This document shows, one piece after another, positions 8,816-17,906 of a DNA stretch of 64,000 nucleotides. Positions within the stretch are counted from its first letter, which is position 1; each line of letters begins with the position of its first letter. A program made the translations under genes and the position numbers. This DNA comes from Lachnospiraceae bacterium (GTDB taxonomy: Bacteria; Bacillota; Clostridia; Lachnospirales; Lachnospiraceae). The notes under the pieces were generated by a model. It was not told the DNA's origin and made no database searches. It was given only the letters and a program-made list of their open reading frames with translations. The stretch lies in NCBI GenBank assembly GCA_910575005.1, contig CAJTCL010000018.1:1-64000 (forward strand), in the 5' to 3' direction.

Positions 8816-10624
8816 TTGAAACAACAAACAAATCTGGCAAGGCTTTTAAGCTATGCCGGGAAGCATAAAATCCTGACTTACCTGTCATGGATTTTTTCAG
8901 CGGCAAGCGCCCTGATTGCGCTCATGCCGTTCTGGTACATTTGGAGAATCTTAAAAGAGGTGCTGGAAGTGGCGCCGGATTTTGAAAATGCGGTACATAT
9001 TACACACTATGGCTGGATGGCAATGCTGTATGCTGTCTTATCCATGCTGGTTTACATTGCGGGGCTGATGTGTTCGCACTTATCGGCATTCCGTATTGCT
9101 ACCAATGTCCGTATCACGCTGATACACCATATCTCCACGCTTCCACTGGGTAAGATAGACCAGTTCGGCACAGGAAAGCTGCGCAGGATTATCTCGGAAA
9201 CCAGCGGTTCGGCAGAGACGTACCTTGCCCACCAGCTTCCGGACAAGGCAAAAGCATTTGCTACAATCGTGGGGCTGCTTGCACTGCTTCTGGTATTTGA
9301 CTGGCGGCTTGGGCTTTTAAGCCTGATACCTGTGGTTCTTGGCTTTGCCACAATGACAAGGATGACGGGGAAGGGGATGCAGCAGAAGATGACGGAATAC
9401 CAGAACGCCCTGTCTGACATGTCCGGTGAGGCAGTGGAGTATGTAAGGGGCATTCCGGTAGTAAAAACCTTTGGGCAGACCGTGTTTTCGTTCAAAAAAT
9501 TTAGGGCAACGATTGACAATTATGAAAAATGGGCGGTTGCCTATACAAAAGAACTGCGTCTGCCGATGATGCTCTATACACTGGCGATTAACAGTGTTTT
9601 CGTATTCCTCATTGCCGCAGGAATCTGTTTTACTGGAAACGGTGTGGAAGAAAAGTTTTTGCTGAATTTACTTTTTTATATCATTTTAACACCAGTCATT
9701 TCCCTGACGCTCGGTAAAATGATGCGCCAAAGTGAGAATGAAATGATTGTGGGAGACGCCCTGCAGCGGATTGATACAGTGCTTTCTATGGAACCGCTGG
9801 CAGAGAGCAGGCGCCGGAAACAGCCCAAAGATTTTTCTGTAGAGCTAAAAGACGTTACATTCAGTTACAAGGGGAGCCCCGCAGGGCGGGAAGGCGGCCT
9901 GGGCCGCGATGGAAACACAAATGCGCTGCAAAATGTTTCACTGAAAATAGGTGCAGGGGAAACGGTGGCATTTGTAGGTCCTTCCGGCGGGGGAAAGACT
10001 ACCCTTGCAAGCCTGGCTGCCAGATTCTTTGACACACAGGGCGGCAGCGTCACGGTAGGGGGAGCGGATGTAAAAGACATTGGCAATAAAGAACTGATGG
10101 ATACGGTTTCTTTTGTTTTCCAGAACAGCAGGCTCATAAAAGCCTCCATCCTTGACAATGTGCGGATGGGAAGGAAGGATGCCACGAGGGAAGAAGCGAT
10201 GCAGGCATTAAAGGCTGCACAGTGCATGGATAGTATTGAAAAATTCCCTGAAAGGGAGAATACCGTTATCGGGCGGGAAGGCGTGTACCTTTCCGGCGGG
10301 GAACAGCAGCGGATTGCGATTGCAAGGGCAATGCTGAAAAATGCGCCGGTCATTATTCTGGATGAAGCAACTGCATTTGCAGATCCGGATAATGAGGCGA
10401 AAGTGCAGGCGGCGTTTACGGAACTTGCAAAAGGCAGGACGGTCATTATGATTGCGCACCGCCTTTCCACGGTGGCGGGCGCAGACAATATCTTTGTGCT
10501 GAAAGACGGGATGCTTGCGGAAAGTGGGAAATTTGAAACGCTGCTAAAAGCAGGGGGACTGTTTGGAAAGATGTGGCAGGATTATCAGGAATCCGTGCAG
10601 TGGAAAGTTGCAAAGGAGGCATGA
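8816..10624 (+). CDS. ABC transporter ATPase/permease, IrtA/YbtP-like
   Basis: 602 residues: six-helix exporter-fold membrane domain (about 1-310) and ATPase domain with Walker A GPSGGGKTT, signature LSGGEQQR, Walker B VIILDEATAFADPDNE and switch IMIAHRLSTV. The DEATAFADP D-loop and the AHQLPD segment in the membrane domain are, as I recall, typical of the IrtAB/YbtPQ clade, exporter-fold proteins that import ferric siderophores. Start is TTG at 8816 behind AAGGAGGG (8802-8809). It overlaps its partner gene by 4 bases. Nearby HMA, ZIP and DtxR-like genes and an iron-box-like dyad fit metal uptake. Transport direction is inferred. Confidence 0.8.
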   Translation: MKQQTNLARLLSYAGKHKILTYLSWIFSAASALIALMPFWYIWRILKEVLEVAPDFENAVHITHYGWMAMLYAVLSMLVYIAGLMCSHLSAFRIATNVRITLIHHISTLPLGKIDQFGTGKLRRIISETSGSAETYLAHQLPDKAKAFATIVGLLALLLVFDWRLGLLSLIPVVLGFATMTRMTGKGMQQKMTEYQNALSDMSGEAVEYVRGIPVVKTFGQTVFSFKKFRATIDNYEKWAVAYTKELRLPMMLYTLAINSVFVFLIAAGICFTGNGVEEKFLLNLLFYIILTPVISLTLGKMMRQSENEMIVGDALQRIDTVLSMEPLAESRRRKQPKDFSVELKDVTFSYKGSPAGREGGLGRDGNTNALQNVSLKIGAGETVAFVGPSGGGKTTLASLAARFFDTQGGSVTVGGADVKDIGNKELMDTVSFVFQNSRLIKASILDNVRMGRKDATREEAMQALKAAQCMDSIEKFPERENTVIGREGVYLSGGEQQRIAIARAMLKNAPVIILDEATAFADPDNEAKVQAAFTELAKGRTVIMIAHRLSTVAGADNIFVLKDGMLAESGKFETLLKAGGLFGKMWQDYQESVQWKVAKEA

Positions 10625-12363
10625 ATCAGATGATAAAGAAATTGCAGAGACGGTTTGCGCTTTCTGATAAAGGCGCAAAGGATACGGTAAAAGGCAGCAT
10701 TGCCAGCGCTTTGCAGAATGCGGCTTTTATGTTCCCGGTAGGTCTTTTATACCAGTTGGTGAAAGATCTGCTGGACGGCGGGGTGGACAGAGGAAGGGTA
10801 GTATTTTATGTGTTTGGCAGCATTGTGTGTGCAGGGCTGATCCTTCTGGCTACATGGTTCCAGTATAACGGCACATTCCTTGCCACCTATCTGGAGACGG
10901 GGGTGCGCAGGATTGCGCTTGCGGAAAAGCTGCGGAAAATACCGCTGTCCTTTTTTGGGAAAAAGGATTTGGCGGATTTGACATCTTCCATTATGAATGA
11001 CTGCGCCGTGCTGGAGAGCAGCCAGTCCCATTTTGTGGCTCCGCTGCTTGGGGCGTTGATTTCCACAACACTGATTGCCCTGTCCGCTTTTTTCTTTGAC
11101 TGGCGCATGGCATTGGCGGCGCTATGGGTATTGCCCGTTTCGTTTGCCATTGTTGCTTTTGCTGCCGGGGTATATAAAGGGCTGTCCCGCAAGGCAATGT
11201 CAGCGAGGATTGCCTGCGAGGACGGGATACAGGAATGCATGGAGACTATGAATGACCTGCGCTCCAACAATGCGGTCGAACCCTATCTGGAAGGGCTGGA
11301 TGAAAAGGTAAGGGCAATTGAAAAGAGGGCGGTCATCAGCGAGCTTGGGACGGCAGTGTTCGTAGTGTCGGCAAGCCTTGTTTTAAAGCTTGGCATTGCA
11401 GGGGTGGCGCTGGTGGGTTCTGCCTTACTGGTAAACGGCACACTGGACGTCATTACATTTTTCCTGTTCCTTTTAGTCGTTTCCCGTTTATATGATCCGC
11501 TGGAAGGGGCATTACAGAACCTTGCAGGCATCATTTCAACGAACAGCAATATTGAAAGGATGAATGAAATACTGGACCATCCGGTACAGGGCGGCGTGGA
11601 CGCCCTTTCTAATCAGGGGTGCGATATTGTGTTTGACCATGTAGGGTTTTCTTACAATTCCGGGGAGACGGTGTTAAGGGATGTATCTTTTACTGCAAAG
11701 CAGGGCGAGGTTACGGCTCTGGTAGGTCCTTCCGGCGGGGGAAAGACTACGGTATCAAGGCTGGCGGCACGTTTTTGGGATATTAGCAGGGGAAAGATTA
11801 CAGTAGGCGGCATGGATGTGTCAAAAGTTGATCCGGAAACGCTGATGTCCCTGTATTCGATTGTGTTTCAGGACGTAACCCTGTTTGACAACACGATTAT
11901 GGAGAATATCCGCATTGGCAGGAAAGGGGCTACGGATGAAGAAGTTCTTGAAGCGGCAAGGCTGGCGAATGTAAATGAATTTGCGGAAAAACTGCCTGAG
12001 AAATGGAACAGCCGCATTGGGGAAAACGGCTGTGAGCTGTCCGGCGGTGAACGGCAGCGCATTTCCATTGCCCGTGCGTTTTTAAAAGATGCGCCGATTA
12101 TTCTCTTGGATGAAGCAACTGCATCGCTTGATGTGGAGAATGAAACCGCCATCCAGTCAGCGCTTTCCCGTCTGATTAAGAATAAGACGGTCTTAGTGAT
12201 TGCACACAGGATGCGGACGGTTGCAGGGGCGGATAAGATTGTGGTATTGTCAGAAGGGTGTGTGGCAGAAGAAGGCACACCGGACGAACTGTACCGTAAA
12301 GGTGGGATTTATTCCCATATGGTAAAGCTCCAGACCGAAAGCCAGAACTGGGTGTTGGGGTAA
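10621..12363 (+). CDS. ABC transporter ATPase/permease, IrtB/YbtQ-like partner
   Basis: 580 residues, exporter fold, with Walker A GPSGGGKTT, signature LSGGERQR, Walker B IILLDEATASLD and switch VIAHRMRTV, all canonical, so both ATP sites of the heterodimer should work. The ATG at 10621 overlaps the upstream stop (ATGA) and follows AAAGGAGG. Pairs with the 8816-10624 protein. Membrane-domain sequence resembles the second subunit of siderophore-type importers. Alternatives are a drug or peptide exporter. Confidence 0.8.
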   Translation: MNQMIKKLQRRFALSDKGAKDTVKGSIASALQNAAFMFPVGLLYQLVKDLLDGGVDRGRVVFYVFGSIVCAGLILLATWFQYNGTFLATYLETGVRRIALAEKLRKIPLSFFGKKDLADLTSSIMNDCAVLESSQSHFVAPLLGALISTTLIALSAFFFDWRMALAALWVLPVSFAIVAFAAGVYKGLSRKAMSARIACEDGIQECMETMNDLRSNNAVEPYLEGLDEKVRAIEKRAVISELGTAVFVVSASLVLKLGIAGVALVGSALLVNGTLDVITFFLFLLVVSRLYDPLEGALQNLAGIISTNSNIERMNEILDHPVQGGVDALSNQGCDIVFDHVGFSYNSGETVLRDVSFTAKQGEVTALVGPSGGGKTTVSRLAARFWDISRGKITVGGMDVSKVDPETLMSLYSIVFQDVTLFDNTIMENIRIGRKGATDEEVLEAARLANVNEFAEKLPEKWNSRIGENGCELSGGERQRISIARAFLKDAPIILLDEATASLDVENETAIQSALSRLIKNKTVLVIAHRMRTVAGADKIVVLSEGCVAEEGTPDELYRKGGIYSHMVKLQTESQNWVLG

Positions 12364-12380
12364 TGAGGAGTATGAAGAAA

Positions 12381-12412
12381 AAGCCGTGCTGCTTTAGCAG
12401 GCAGTACGGCTT
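12381..12412 (+). terminator. hairpin after the ABC pair
   Basis: AAGCCGT (12381-12387) pairs with ACGGCTT (12406-12412) around an inner CTGC/GCAG helix. No strong T-run follows, so termination strength is uncertain. Confidence 0.5.
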
Positions 12413-12449
12413 CATGTGATAAAAAACAAAAATCCTGCGGGGCATTTTA

Positions 12450-12548
12450 TTGACAAATGGATAGGGATTCAGGTATAGTTAATATAGTTAGCGGTTACTA
12501 ACACCTTGTAACCGCATTTATGATGAGTATGCGTTAGTCTTTGCTAAC
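12450..12548 (+). promoter_or_regulatory. metal-gene promoter with two GTTAG-N6-CTAAC dyads
   Basis: -35 TTGACA (12450-12455) and -10 TATAGT (12474-12479) are 18 bp apart. Directly downstream lie two dyads, 12487-12502 (spacer CGGTTA) and 12533-12548 (spacer TCTTTG), with starts 46 bp apart. The spacers differ while arms and spacing are kept, which points to a protein binding site. The expected regulator is the DtxR-like gene at 13707. Confidence 0.7.
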
Positions 12549-12602
12549 TGAAAAGCAAAACATAAATAGGAAAACATAAATAGGAAAACAAGGAGGCACA
12601 TT

Positions 12603-12860
12603 ATGGTGAAACTTATAGTCGGAGTGGAAGGCATGGCCTGTGGCATGTGTGAGGCGCATATCAATGAGGCGGTAAGAAATGCGTTCCCGGTGAAAAAAGT
12701 ATCATCTTCACACACGAAAAAACAGACGGTTATTATTGCGGAAAGTGATATAGAGGAAGAAAAGCTGAAAGATGTGATTGCAAAAAGCGGGTATCATGCG
12801 GTGTCAGTAAACAGGGAACCATATGAGAAGAAAGGGCTGTTTGCTGCTTTAAGGGGGTAA
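12603..12860 (+). CDS. heavy-metal-associated (HMA) domain protein
   Basis: 85 residues, essentially one HMA domain. The metal site is GMACGMC near residue 12 (CxxC), as in copper chaperones and P-type ATPase leaders. The ribosome site AAGGAGG and ATG at 12603 are clear. It is 5 bases before the ZIP transporter and probably hands over or senses metal for this operon. In Clostridia such proteins also accompany iron systems, so copper specificity should not be assumed. Confidence 0.85.
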   Translation: MVKLIVGVEGMACGMCEAHINEAVRNAFPVKKVSSSHTKKQTVIIAESDIEEEKLKDVIAKSGYHAVSVNREPYEKKGLFAALRG

Positions 12861-12865
12861 TTGCT

Positions 12866-13648
12866 ATGCAGGGAGAAGTCATTCAGGGCATTTTGATCCC
12901 GTTTCTTGGGACTGCTTTAGGGGCGGCATGTGTGCTGTTTATGAAAAATACGCTGAATATTCTGTTGCAGAGGATTTTGACCGGGTTTGCAGCGGGTGTC
13001 ATGGTGGCGGCGTCTATCTGGAGCCTGCTGGTTCCGGCAATGGAACAAGCAGAGGATATGGGACAGTGGGCATTTGTGCCTGCGGTGGCAGGCTTCTGGC
13101 TGGGAATCCTGTTCCTGCTGGTTCTGGACAGGACAATCCCGCATCTGCATCAGGGCAGCAGTGAGCCGGAAGGACCACGGGTAGCTTTGAAAAAGACTAC
13201 CATGCTGGTATTGGCGGTGACACTGCATAATATCCCGGAGGGGATGGCAGTAGGGGTAGTGTTTGCAGGCTGCCTGTCCGGGAACAGTGCAGTTACAATG
13301 ACAGGGGCATTGGCGTTATCTATTGGGATTGCAATCCAGAACTTCCCCGAAGGTGCGATTATTTCCATGCCATTAAAAGCGGAAGGGATGAAAAAACGGA
13401 CAGCATTTACATATGGTGTGCTGTCAGGAGTTGTAGAGCCGGTTGCAGCGCTGCTTACCGTTCTGGCATCGGGCTTTATCGTTCCGGCTCTGCCTTATCT
13501 GTTAAGTTTTGCGGCAGGAGCCATGATTTATGTCGTGGTGGAGGAACTGATCCCGGAGATGTCCGCCGGACGGCACTCTGATATGGGAACTGTTTTCTTT
13601 GCGTTTGGTTTTACGGTGATGCTGGCATTGGATGTGGCATTGGGATAG
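12866..13648 (+). CDS. ZIP-family metal transporter
   Basis: 260 residues with about eight hydrophobic segments. It carries the two ZIP metal-binding helices, HNIPEGMAVGV and NFPEGAIISMPL, where His and Glu line the transport path. ZIP proteins bring divalent metals (Zn, Fe, Mn) into the cytosol. Lies in the HMA-ZIP-DtxR order under the dyad promoter at 12450-12548, consistent with import of a metal when it is scarce. Confidence 0.88.
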   Translation: MQGEVIQGILIPFLGTALGAACVLFMKNTLNILLQRILTGFAAGVMVAASIWSLLVPAMEQAEDMGQWAFVPAVAGFWLGILFLLVLDRTIPHLHQGSSEPEGPRVALKKTTMLVLAVTLHNIPEGMAVGVVFAGCLSGNSAVTMTGALALSIGIAIQNFPEGAIISMPLKAEGMKKRTAFTYGVLSGVVEPVAALLTVLASGFIVPALPYLLSFAAGAMIYVVVEELIPEMSAGRHSDMGTVFFAFGFTVMLALDVALG

Positions 13649-13706
13649 GGAGGAAACTGTCAGCAGCACAGACGGGACAGCAGCAAATATTTAGGACGGT
13701 GCGGAT

Positions 13707-14080
13707 ATGAAACAAAAAAGTCGGTAGAAGATTACCTGAAAATAATTTATATCCTTTCTAAACGGAAAGGTGTACATGGGGCAGATATTGCGGGCGAGTT
13801 GAAAGTTTCCCGTCCAACGGTTTCTGTCGCCTTGAAAGCATTGGCAGAGGAAGGTTACCTCTTTTTGGATGATGTGCATGAAGTACATCTGACGGAAAAG
13901 GGGAGGCAGATCGCAGAAAACACTTACGAACGCCATAATACGTTCCGCCAGCTCTTGACAGAGCTTGGCGTGGATGAAAAGACAGCGGTAGCAGATGCCT
14001 GTGAAATGGAACATGCTGTCAGCCCTGCAAGCTATGAGGCATTGAAACGTCTGACGGATAATAGAAAAGGTGGAGAGTGA
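13707..14080 (+). pseudogene. DtxR/MntR-like metalloregulator, frameshifted at its start
   Basis: From about 13715 the frame reads KSVEDYLKIIYILSKRKGVH and then a winged helix (VSRPTVSVALKALAEEGYL), typical of the MntR/DtxR family, followed by a short metal/dimer domain; about 122 residues in all. The natural ATG at 13707 is out of frame: ATG AAA CAA AAA AGT CGG ends at TAG 13725-13727. Adding one A in the six-A run (13714-13719) restores the frame. It may be a broken gene, a sequencing error or slippage. Best candidate to bind the GTTAG-N6-CTAAC sites. Confidence 0.7.
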
Positions 14081-14093
14081 GGTGGGGGAATTT

Positions 14094-14582
14094 ATGGCTG
14101 ATAAAAATCATCTTCCTATGTATGGGGTAGGACCTGTTTATGTTGGAGCAATTATAATGATAACGGCTGCTGCAGTAATTATGGGACAGTGTGGTTTTTT
14201 TGAGAAGGGCAGGATAGAATTTCTGAAAATCCCGTTTTTCGCTGTGGGAATCCTGCTTATTATTCTTGGAGTATATCTTTGGTCTGGTGCGGTATTCCGT
14301 TCCAAAATTGATGATGGGATTACGGGAAACAGGCTTGTGAAAACAGGGGTATATTCACTATGCCGCAATCCTATTTATTCAGCATTTATGTTTTTCTGCA
14401 CGGGTGCGCTGATGATTTCCGGTAATTTATTTTTCCTGCTATTTTTCTTTTTTTATTGGTCCTTTATGACTGTTCTGATGAAAGGTACGGAGGAGAAATG
14501 GCTGCTTAAATTATACGGTACAGAATACTCAAATTATTGCAAAAGGGTAAACCGCTGTATTCCGTGGTTTGCGAAAAGATAA
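14094..14582 (+). CDS. isoprenylcysteine carboxyl methyltransferase-like membrane protein
   Basis: 162 residues with four to five hydrophobic segments and the family signature GVYSLCRNPIYSAF near residue 90, plus EEKWLLKLYG and Y..YCKRVNR near the end. These small membrane methyltransferases of the ICMT/phospholipid-methyltransferase superfamily use S-adenosylmethionine; the bacterial substrates are mostly unknown. I chose ATG 14094 over an in-frame GTG at 14070 that overlaps the DtxR-like gene. Its place at the end of the metal operon is unexplained. Confidence 0.7.
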   Translation: MADKNHLPMYGVGPVYVGAIIMITAAAVIMGQCGFFEKGRIEFLKIPFFAVGILLIILGVYLWSGAVFRSKIDDGITGNRLVKTGVYSLCRNPIYSAFMFFCTGALMISGNLFFLLFFFFYWSFMTVLMKGTEEKWLLKLYGTEYSNYCKRVNRCIPWFAKR

Positions 14583-14598
14583 GGGAATGGTGAGGATT

Positions 14599-14685
14599 AT
14601 GTCTGTATATGGGCATCATTATTCATATGCAGAGCTTAAGAAAAGTCTTGGGCATCATAGTTTTTTGAATAAGCATTTTAAATAG
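14599..14685 (+). CDS. possible 28-residue His-rich peptide
   Basis: A short frame begins MSVYGHHYSYAELKK and contains five His. Only a weak GGTGAGG site precedes it. It may be real, in keeping with the metal context, or the remnant of a larger gene. Confidence 0.25.
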   Translation: MSVYGHHYSYAELKKSLGHHSFLNKHFK

Positions 14686-14713
14686 CTTAAAGAAAAGGAG
14701 AAAAGACAGAATT

Positions 14714-15080
14714 ATGGAAATAAAAAAGGCGTTATTTTTAGGATTACCTGGCTGTCTTTATGAATCAGAATGGATATGAAGAAGTGGCAATTTCGGCAGC
14801 AGAAGCTTTATATGGGTATTTTTCATGGGTGGTTATTATCAGCGAGGCAATGATGCTCCTGCCACTCTTTTATTGGTTCTATCTGCAATTTACACACAAA
14901 ACAGTATTTCCGAAAATGATGGCGTTTACAAATGTCTTGATTATTTATGCAGTGATGTATTTCATCAAAACATTACTTCCCGATTCCCCATTCCGGATTG
15001 GGTTTACAAATGGGCTGATGAGTGAGAGCATGGCGATATGGTTTGTTACTTTGATGATTGGTATGAAATTTTTGGTGTAA
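14714..15080 (+). pseudogene. broken membrane protein
   Basis: An apparent start at 14714 (MEIKKALFLGLPGCLYE) stops after 22 codons. Another frame from 14760 encodes four hydrophobic helices and ends LMSESMAIWFVTLMIG at 15080. Together they look like the start and end of one multispan protein joined by an internal deletion and frame change. I do not recognise the family with certainty. Confidence 0.5.
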
Positions 15081-15160
15081 CAGGGATTGTAAATTTATTG
15101 CAGCGGATTGTATGCTGTTTAGGAAGGCAGGTGGAAAATGTGTGGTTTTCGAGGCAGGAG

Positions 15161-15640
15161 ATGGGCAGTAATGTGAGAAAGGTCTGTGAGGATGAAGTCT
15201 GCACGGTATTCCGGGTAGAGGATGACAGCGGGGAGGGCTTTATGACATGTTACCCTGTATTTAAGGGGTGCTGTCTGGCATATAATGACTTTCATATGGA
15301 AAAGTGCCATTCTGGGTTCTGCCCAAAAAGCCGGATGTTCTGCATTGACCATTGCAGGGAGGGGCGCATTGAATGGAATACAGAGTGGAACAGGTATATT
15401 TATGTGGGAGCCGGGGATATGCAGGTAAATTCCCGTGAGCTGCATTGTTCCCAGTTTGCTTTCCCATTACGGCATTACCACGGTCTGACGATAGGGTTTG
15501 ATATTGATGAGGCGGAGGATACGCTGCTCCATGTGATGGAAGGATTTTCTGTTGACATTAAGAAACTGCGGGAAAAGTTCTGTCCGGACAACAAGAGTTT
15601 TATTATGCGGGCAGGAAAGGAAATGAACGCGATATCTCTA
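15161..15640 (+). pseudogene. AraC-family regulator, N-terminal half only
   Basis: The reading (VRKVCEDEVCTVFRVED ... CIDHCREGRIEW ... FPLRHYHGLTIGFD) is the N-terminal ligand domain of a Clostridia-type AraC regulator. The DNA-binding half with its two helix-turn-helix motifs is absent. Near 15620 the sequence changes to the AT-rich ligase island, and the old frame ends at 15673 within it. The start at 15161 is tentative; the frame is open upstream to 15038. Confidence 0.65.
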
Positions 15641-15648
15641 TTAATTCA

Positions 15649-16227
15649 GTGCGTTCTGTTTATGATCATTTAAAGGGAGTAGGAACTGTTATCCCAACAG
15701 TCATTTTTTTTGATATTGACGACCGAAAATATTTAATTGATGAGGAATATCTATATTCTAATACTTCCGATGATTTTCGTTTTTGGCTTCAATCTTCAGC
15801 TACAGCGATGAATGAAAATGAATATAATAAATGTTTGGCTAACTGTGATTTCGTTTTCCCGGTAATTCACGGGATTGGTGGTGAAGACGGTAAAATTCAA
15901 ACTTTATTAGAAAATTTGGATATAAATTTTATTGGTTCACCGTCTAAAGCATGCAAAAAAATGTATAATAAGCACAATGCTGATGAGCAAATTCTAAAAA
16001 AAAGAAATATGTACAATATTCCCAAAATATATGTTTCCTCTGATTCAGAAACATTGTTTGCTCGTATTTGTGAATTTGTATCTTTAGTTGGAGAAGTTTG
16101 TATCAAACCTGTTGAGGGTGGATCTTCATTTGGAGTTTATTTTGCTCAAACAATTGAGGAGGCTGTAAGTATAACAAAATATTTATTTAAGGAATACAAA
16201 GAAATTGTAATTGAAAAAAATGTATAG
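15649..16227 (+). pseudogene. D-Ala-D-Ala ligase-like module 1, 5' part (truncated and frameshifted)
   Basis: 192 readable residues from GTG 15649; homology extends back to about 15619, where GNERDISINS matches the start of the ligase fold (the Glu of the triad). Visible are a lid segment FVFPVIHGIGGEDGKIQTLL and the ATP loop CIKPVEGGSSFGVYF. The first ~15 residues and any promoter were lost at the AraC junction. The frame ends at TAG 16225-16227, just after a seven-A run (16214-16220). One extra base would join it to the next frame, which continues with GKEFTIIILENG. Confidence 0.75.
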
Positions 16228-17906
16228 GAAAAGAGTTTACGATAATTATTTTAGAAAATGGTAGTATACCTGTTGCTCTTATGCCCACTGAAATTGAAAT
16301 AAGAAATGGAGGCAGTTTTGACAGAAGACGCAAATATATGTCAACGACGGAAGTTCGTTATCATTGTCCAGCTCGTTTTAATGATAATATTATCAATGAT
16401 ATTCGTTTTGAGGCAGAGGTTCTTTTTAAGTTTGTCGGAGCAAGAGATTTTTTACGCATTGATGGCTGGGTACTTAATAATGGGAAAATATATTTTTCTG
16501 ATTTTAATCCTATTAGTGGTATGGAACAAAATAGTTTTATATTTCAGCAGGCTGCAAATATTGGATTAACACATGGTATGCTTTTGGAATTTATTCTTAA
16601 AAATGCTTGTAAAAGATGTGGTGTGAATTATCCTGAAAAATTCTCTGATACATTAGTTAAACGCAGTGTTAATATATTATTAGGAGGTATAACATCTGAA
16701 CGTCAAGTATCATTATTGAGTGGTATAAATGTTTGGATGAAATTATTGCAATCAAAAAAATATGCTCCAATTCCATATATTTTGACGAAAAATAAAAATA
16801 CAGATAGATGGGAAGTATGTGAAGTTTCATACGCTTTTGCGCTATTACATACTACAGAAGAAATTATTGAACAAATAAATGGCAGTGCAGATAATAATAT
16901 ATTGATTAATAGTATACGGAATAGACTTGGATTAAAAACTATTGAACTTAATAATGAGGTGCAGTGGATTTCATTAAAAAAATTTATTGAGGAATCAAAG
17001 CTACAAGGTGCATATATTTTTTTGGCTCTTCATGGTGGCTTTGGGGAAAATGGTGGAATTCAAACTATGCTTGAAGCGTCTGGTGTTGAATATAATGGTT
17101 CATCAGCAAATGCTTCGGTATTGTGTATGGATAAGTATAAAACAGGGGTAAAAGTGACTGAGTTAAATATACCTCAATTATCAACTTGTAAAAAAGAATT
17201 GGGTGGATTGGATTCTTCTTGGTTGTATTTGGTTAGCAGACTTGGGGAACCAATAATTGCTAAACCTAATATGGATGGATGTTCTACAGGAGTGATAAAG
17301 CTTTGTAATGAAAAAGAATTGTTGGAATATATTAGCTTTTGCCGAAGAGGTGAAATGATTCCTGCGGGGACTTTTGAAAATCAATTAACTAGTATTGCTA
17401 TGCCTGAAATTTGTGAAGAAATTCTATTTGAAGAGTATATAAAAACAGATTCTATTTTTATAGATAATGGTGAATTAGTATATAAAAATAATACAGGGTG
17501 GATTGAAATGACTATAGGGGTATTAGAAAAAGAGGGGAATTATCACGCATTTAATCCAAGTATTACGATTGCTGAAAATAATATTTTGTCTGTTGAGGAA
17601 AAATTTCAAGGTGGTATAGGAATTAACTTAACTCCGCCACCTGAAAATATCATATCTGTTACATTCAAAAATAAAATAAAATATTTTGCAGAGAGAGTTG
17701 CAGAAAAATGTGGAATTGAAGATTATTGCCGTATAGATATATTTGGTAATAAGAAAACAGAGGAAGTAGTAGTAATAGAGATTAATACCTTGCCAGGACT
17801 TTCTCCTTCAACTGTGTTATTTCAACAAGCGGCTAAAGAAATACCTTCGCTTTCGCCTCTTGCTCTATTGGAAAATATTATTAGTAGTGAGGAGGGGGAA
17901 GTATGA
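16224..17906 (+). CDS. two-module D-Ala-D-Ala ligase-like protein: end of module 1 plus complete module 2
   Basis: The frame is open from 16224; the first ATG is 16281 (541 residues, numbering used here). Residues 1-100 finish module 1: KY (18-19) is the omega-loop Tyr region, but the usual EINTLPGM is DFNPISGM (74-81). Residues about 130-541 are a full second ligase: SER (139-141), HGGFGENGGIQTML, KPNMDGCSTGV (328-338) and EINTLPGL (500-507). Against E. coli DdlB by eye, Ser150 becomes Cys334 and Tyr216 becomes Phe442. Phe at that site occurs in D-Ala-D-Lac (Leuconostoc) and D-Ala-D-Ser (VanC) ligases, so product specificity is open. Strongly AT-rich; stop overlaps the MurF-Alr start. Confidence 0.8.
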   Translation: MGKEFTIIILENGSIPVALMPTEIEIRNGGSFDRRRKYMSTTEVRYHCPARFNDNIINDIRFEAEVLFKFVGARDFLRIDGWVLNNGKIYFSDFNPISGMEQNSFIFQQAANIGLTHGMLLEFILKNACKRCGVNYPEKFSDTLVKRSVNILLGGITSERQVSLLSGINVWMKLLQSKKYAPIPYILTKNKNTDRWEVCEVSYAFALLHTTEEIIEQINGSADNNILINSIRNRLGLKTIELNNEVQWISLKKFIEESKLQGAYIFLALHGGFGENGGIQTMLEASGVEYNGSSANASVLCMDKYKTGVKVTELNIPQLSTCKKELGGLDSSWLYLVSRLGEPIIAKPNMDGCSTGVIKLCNEKELLEYISFCRRGEMIPAGTFENQLTSIAMPEICEEILFEEYIKTDSIFIDNGELVYKNNTGWIEMTIGVLEKEGNYHAFNPSITIAENNILSVEEKFQGGIGINLTPPPENIISVTFKNKIKYFAERVAEKCGIEDYCRIDIFGNKKTEEVVVIEINTLPGLSPSTVLFQQAAKEIPSLSPLALLENIISSEEGEV

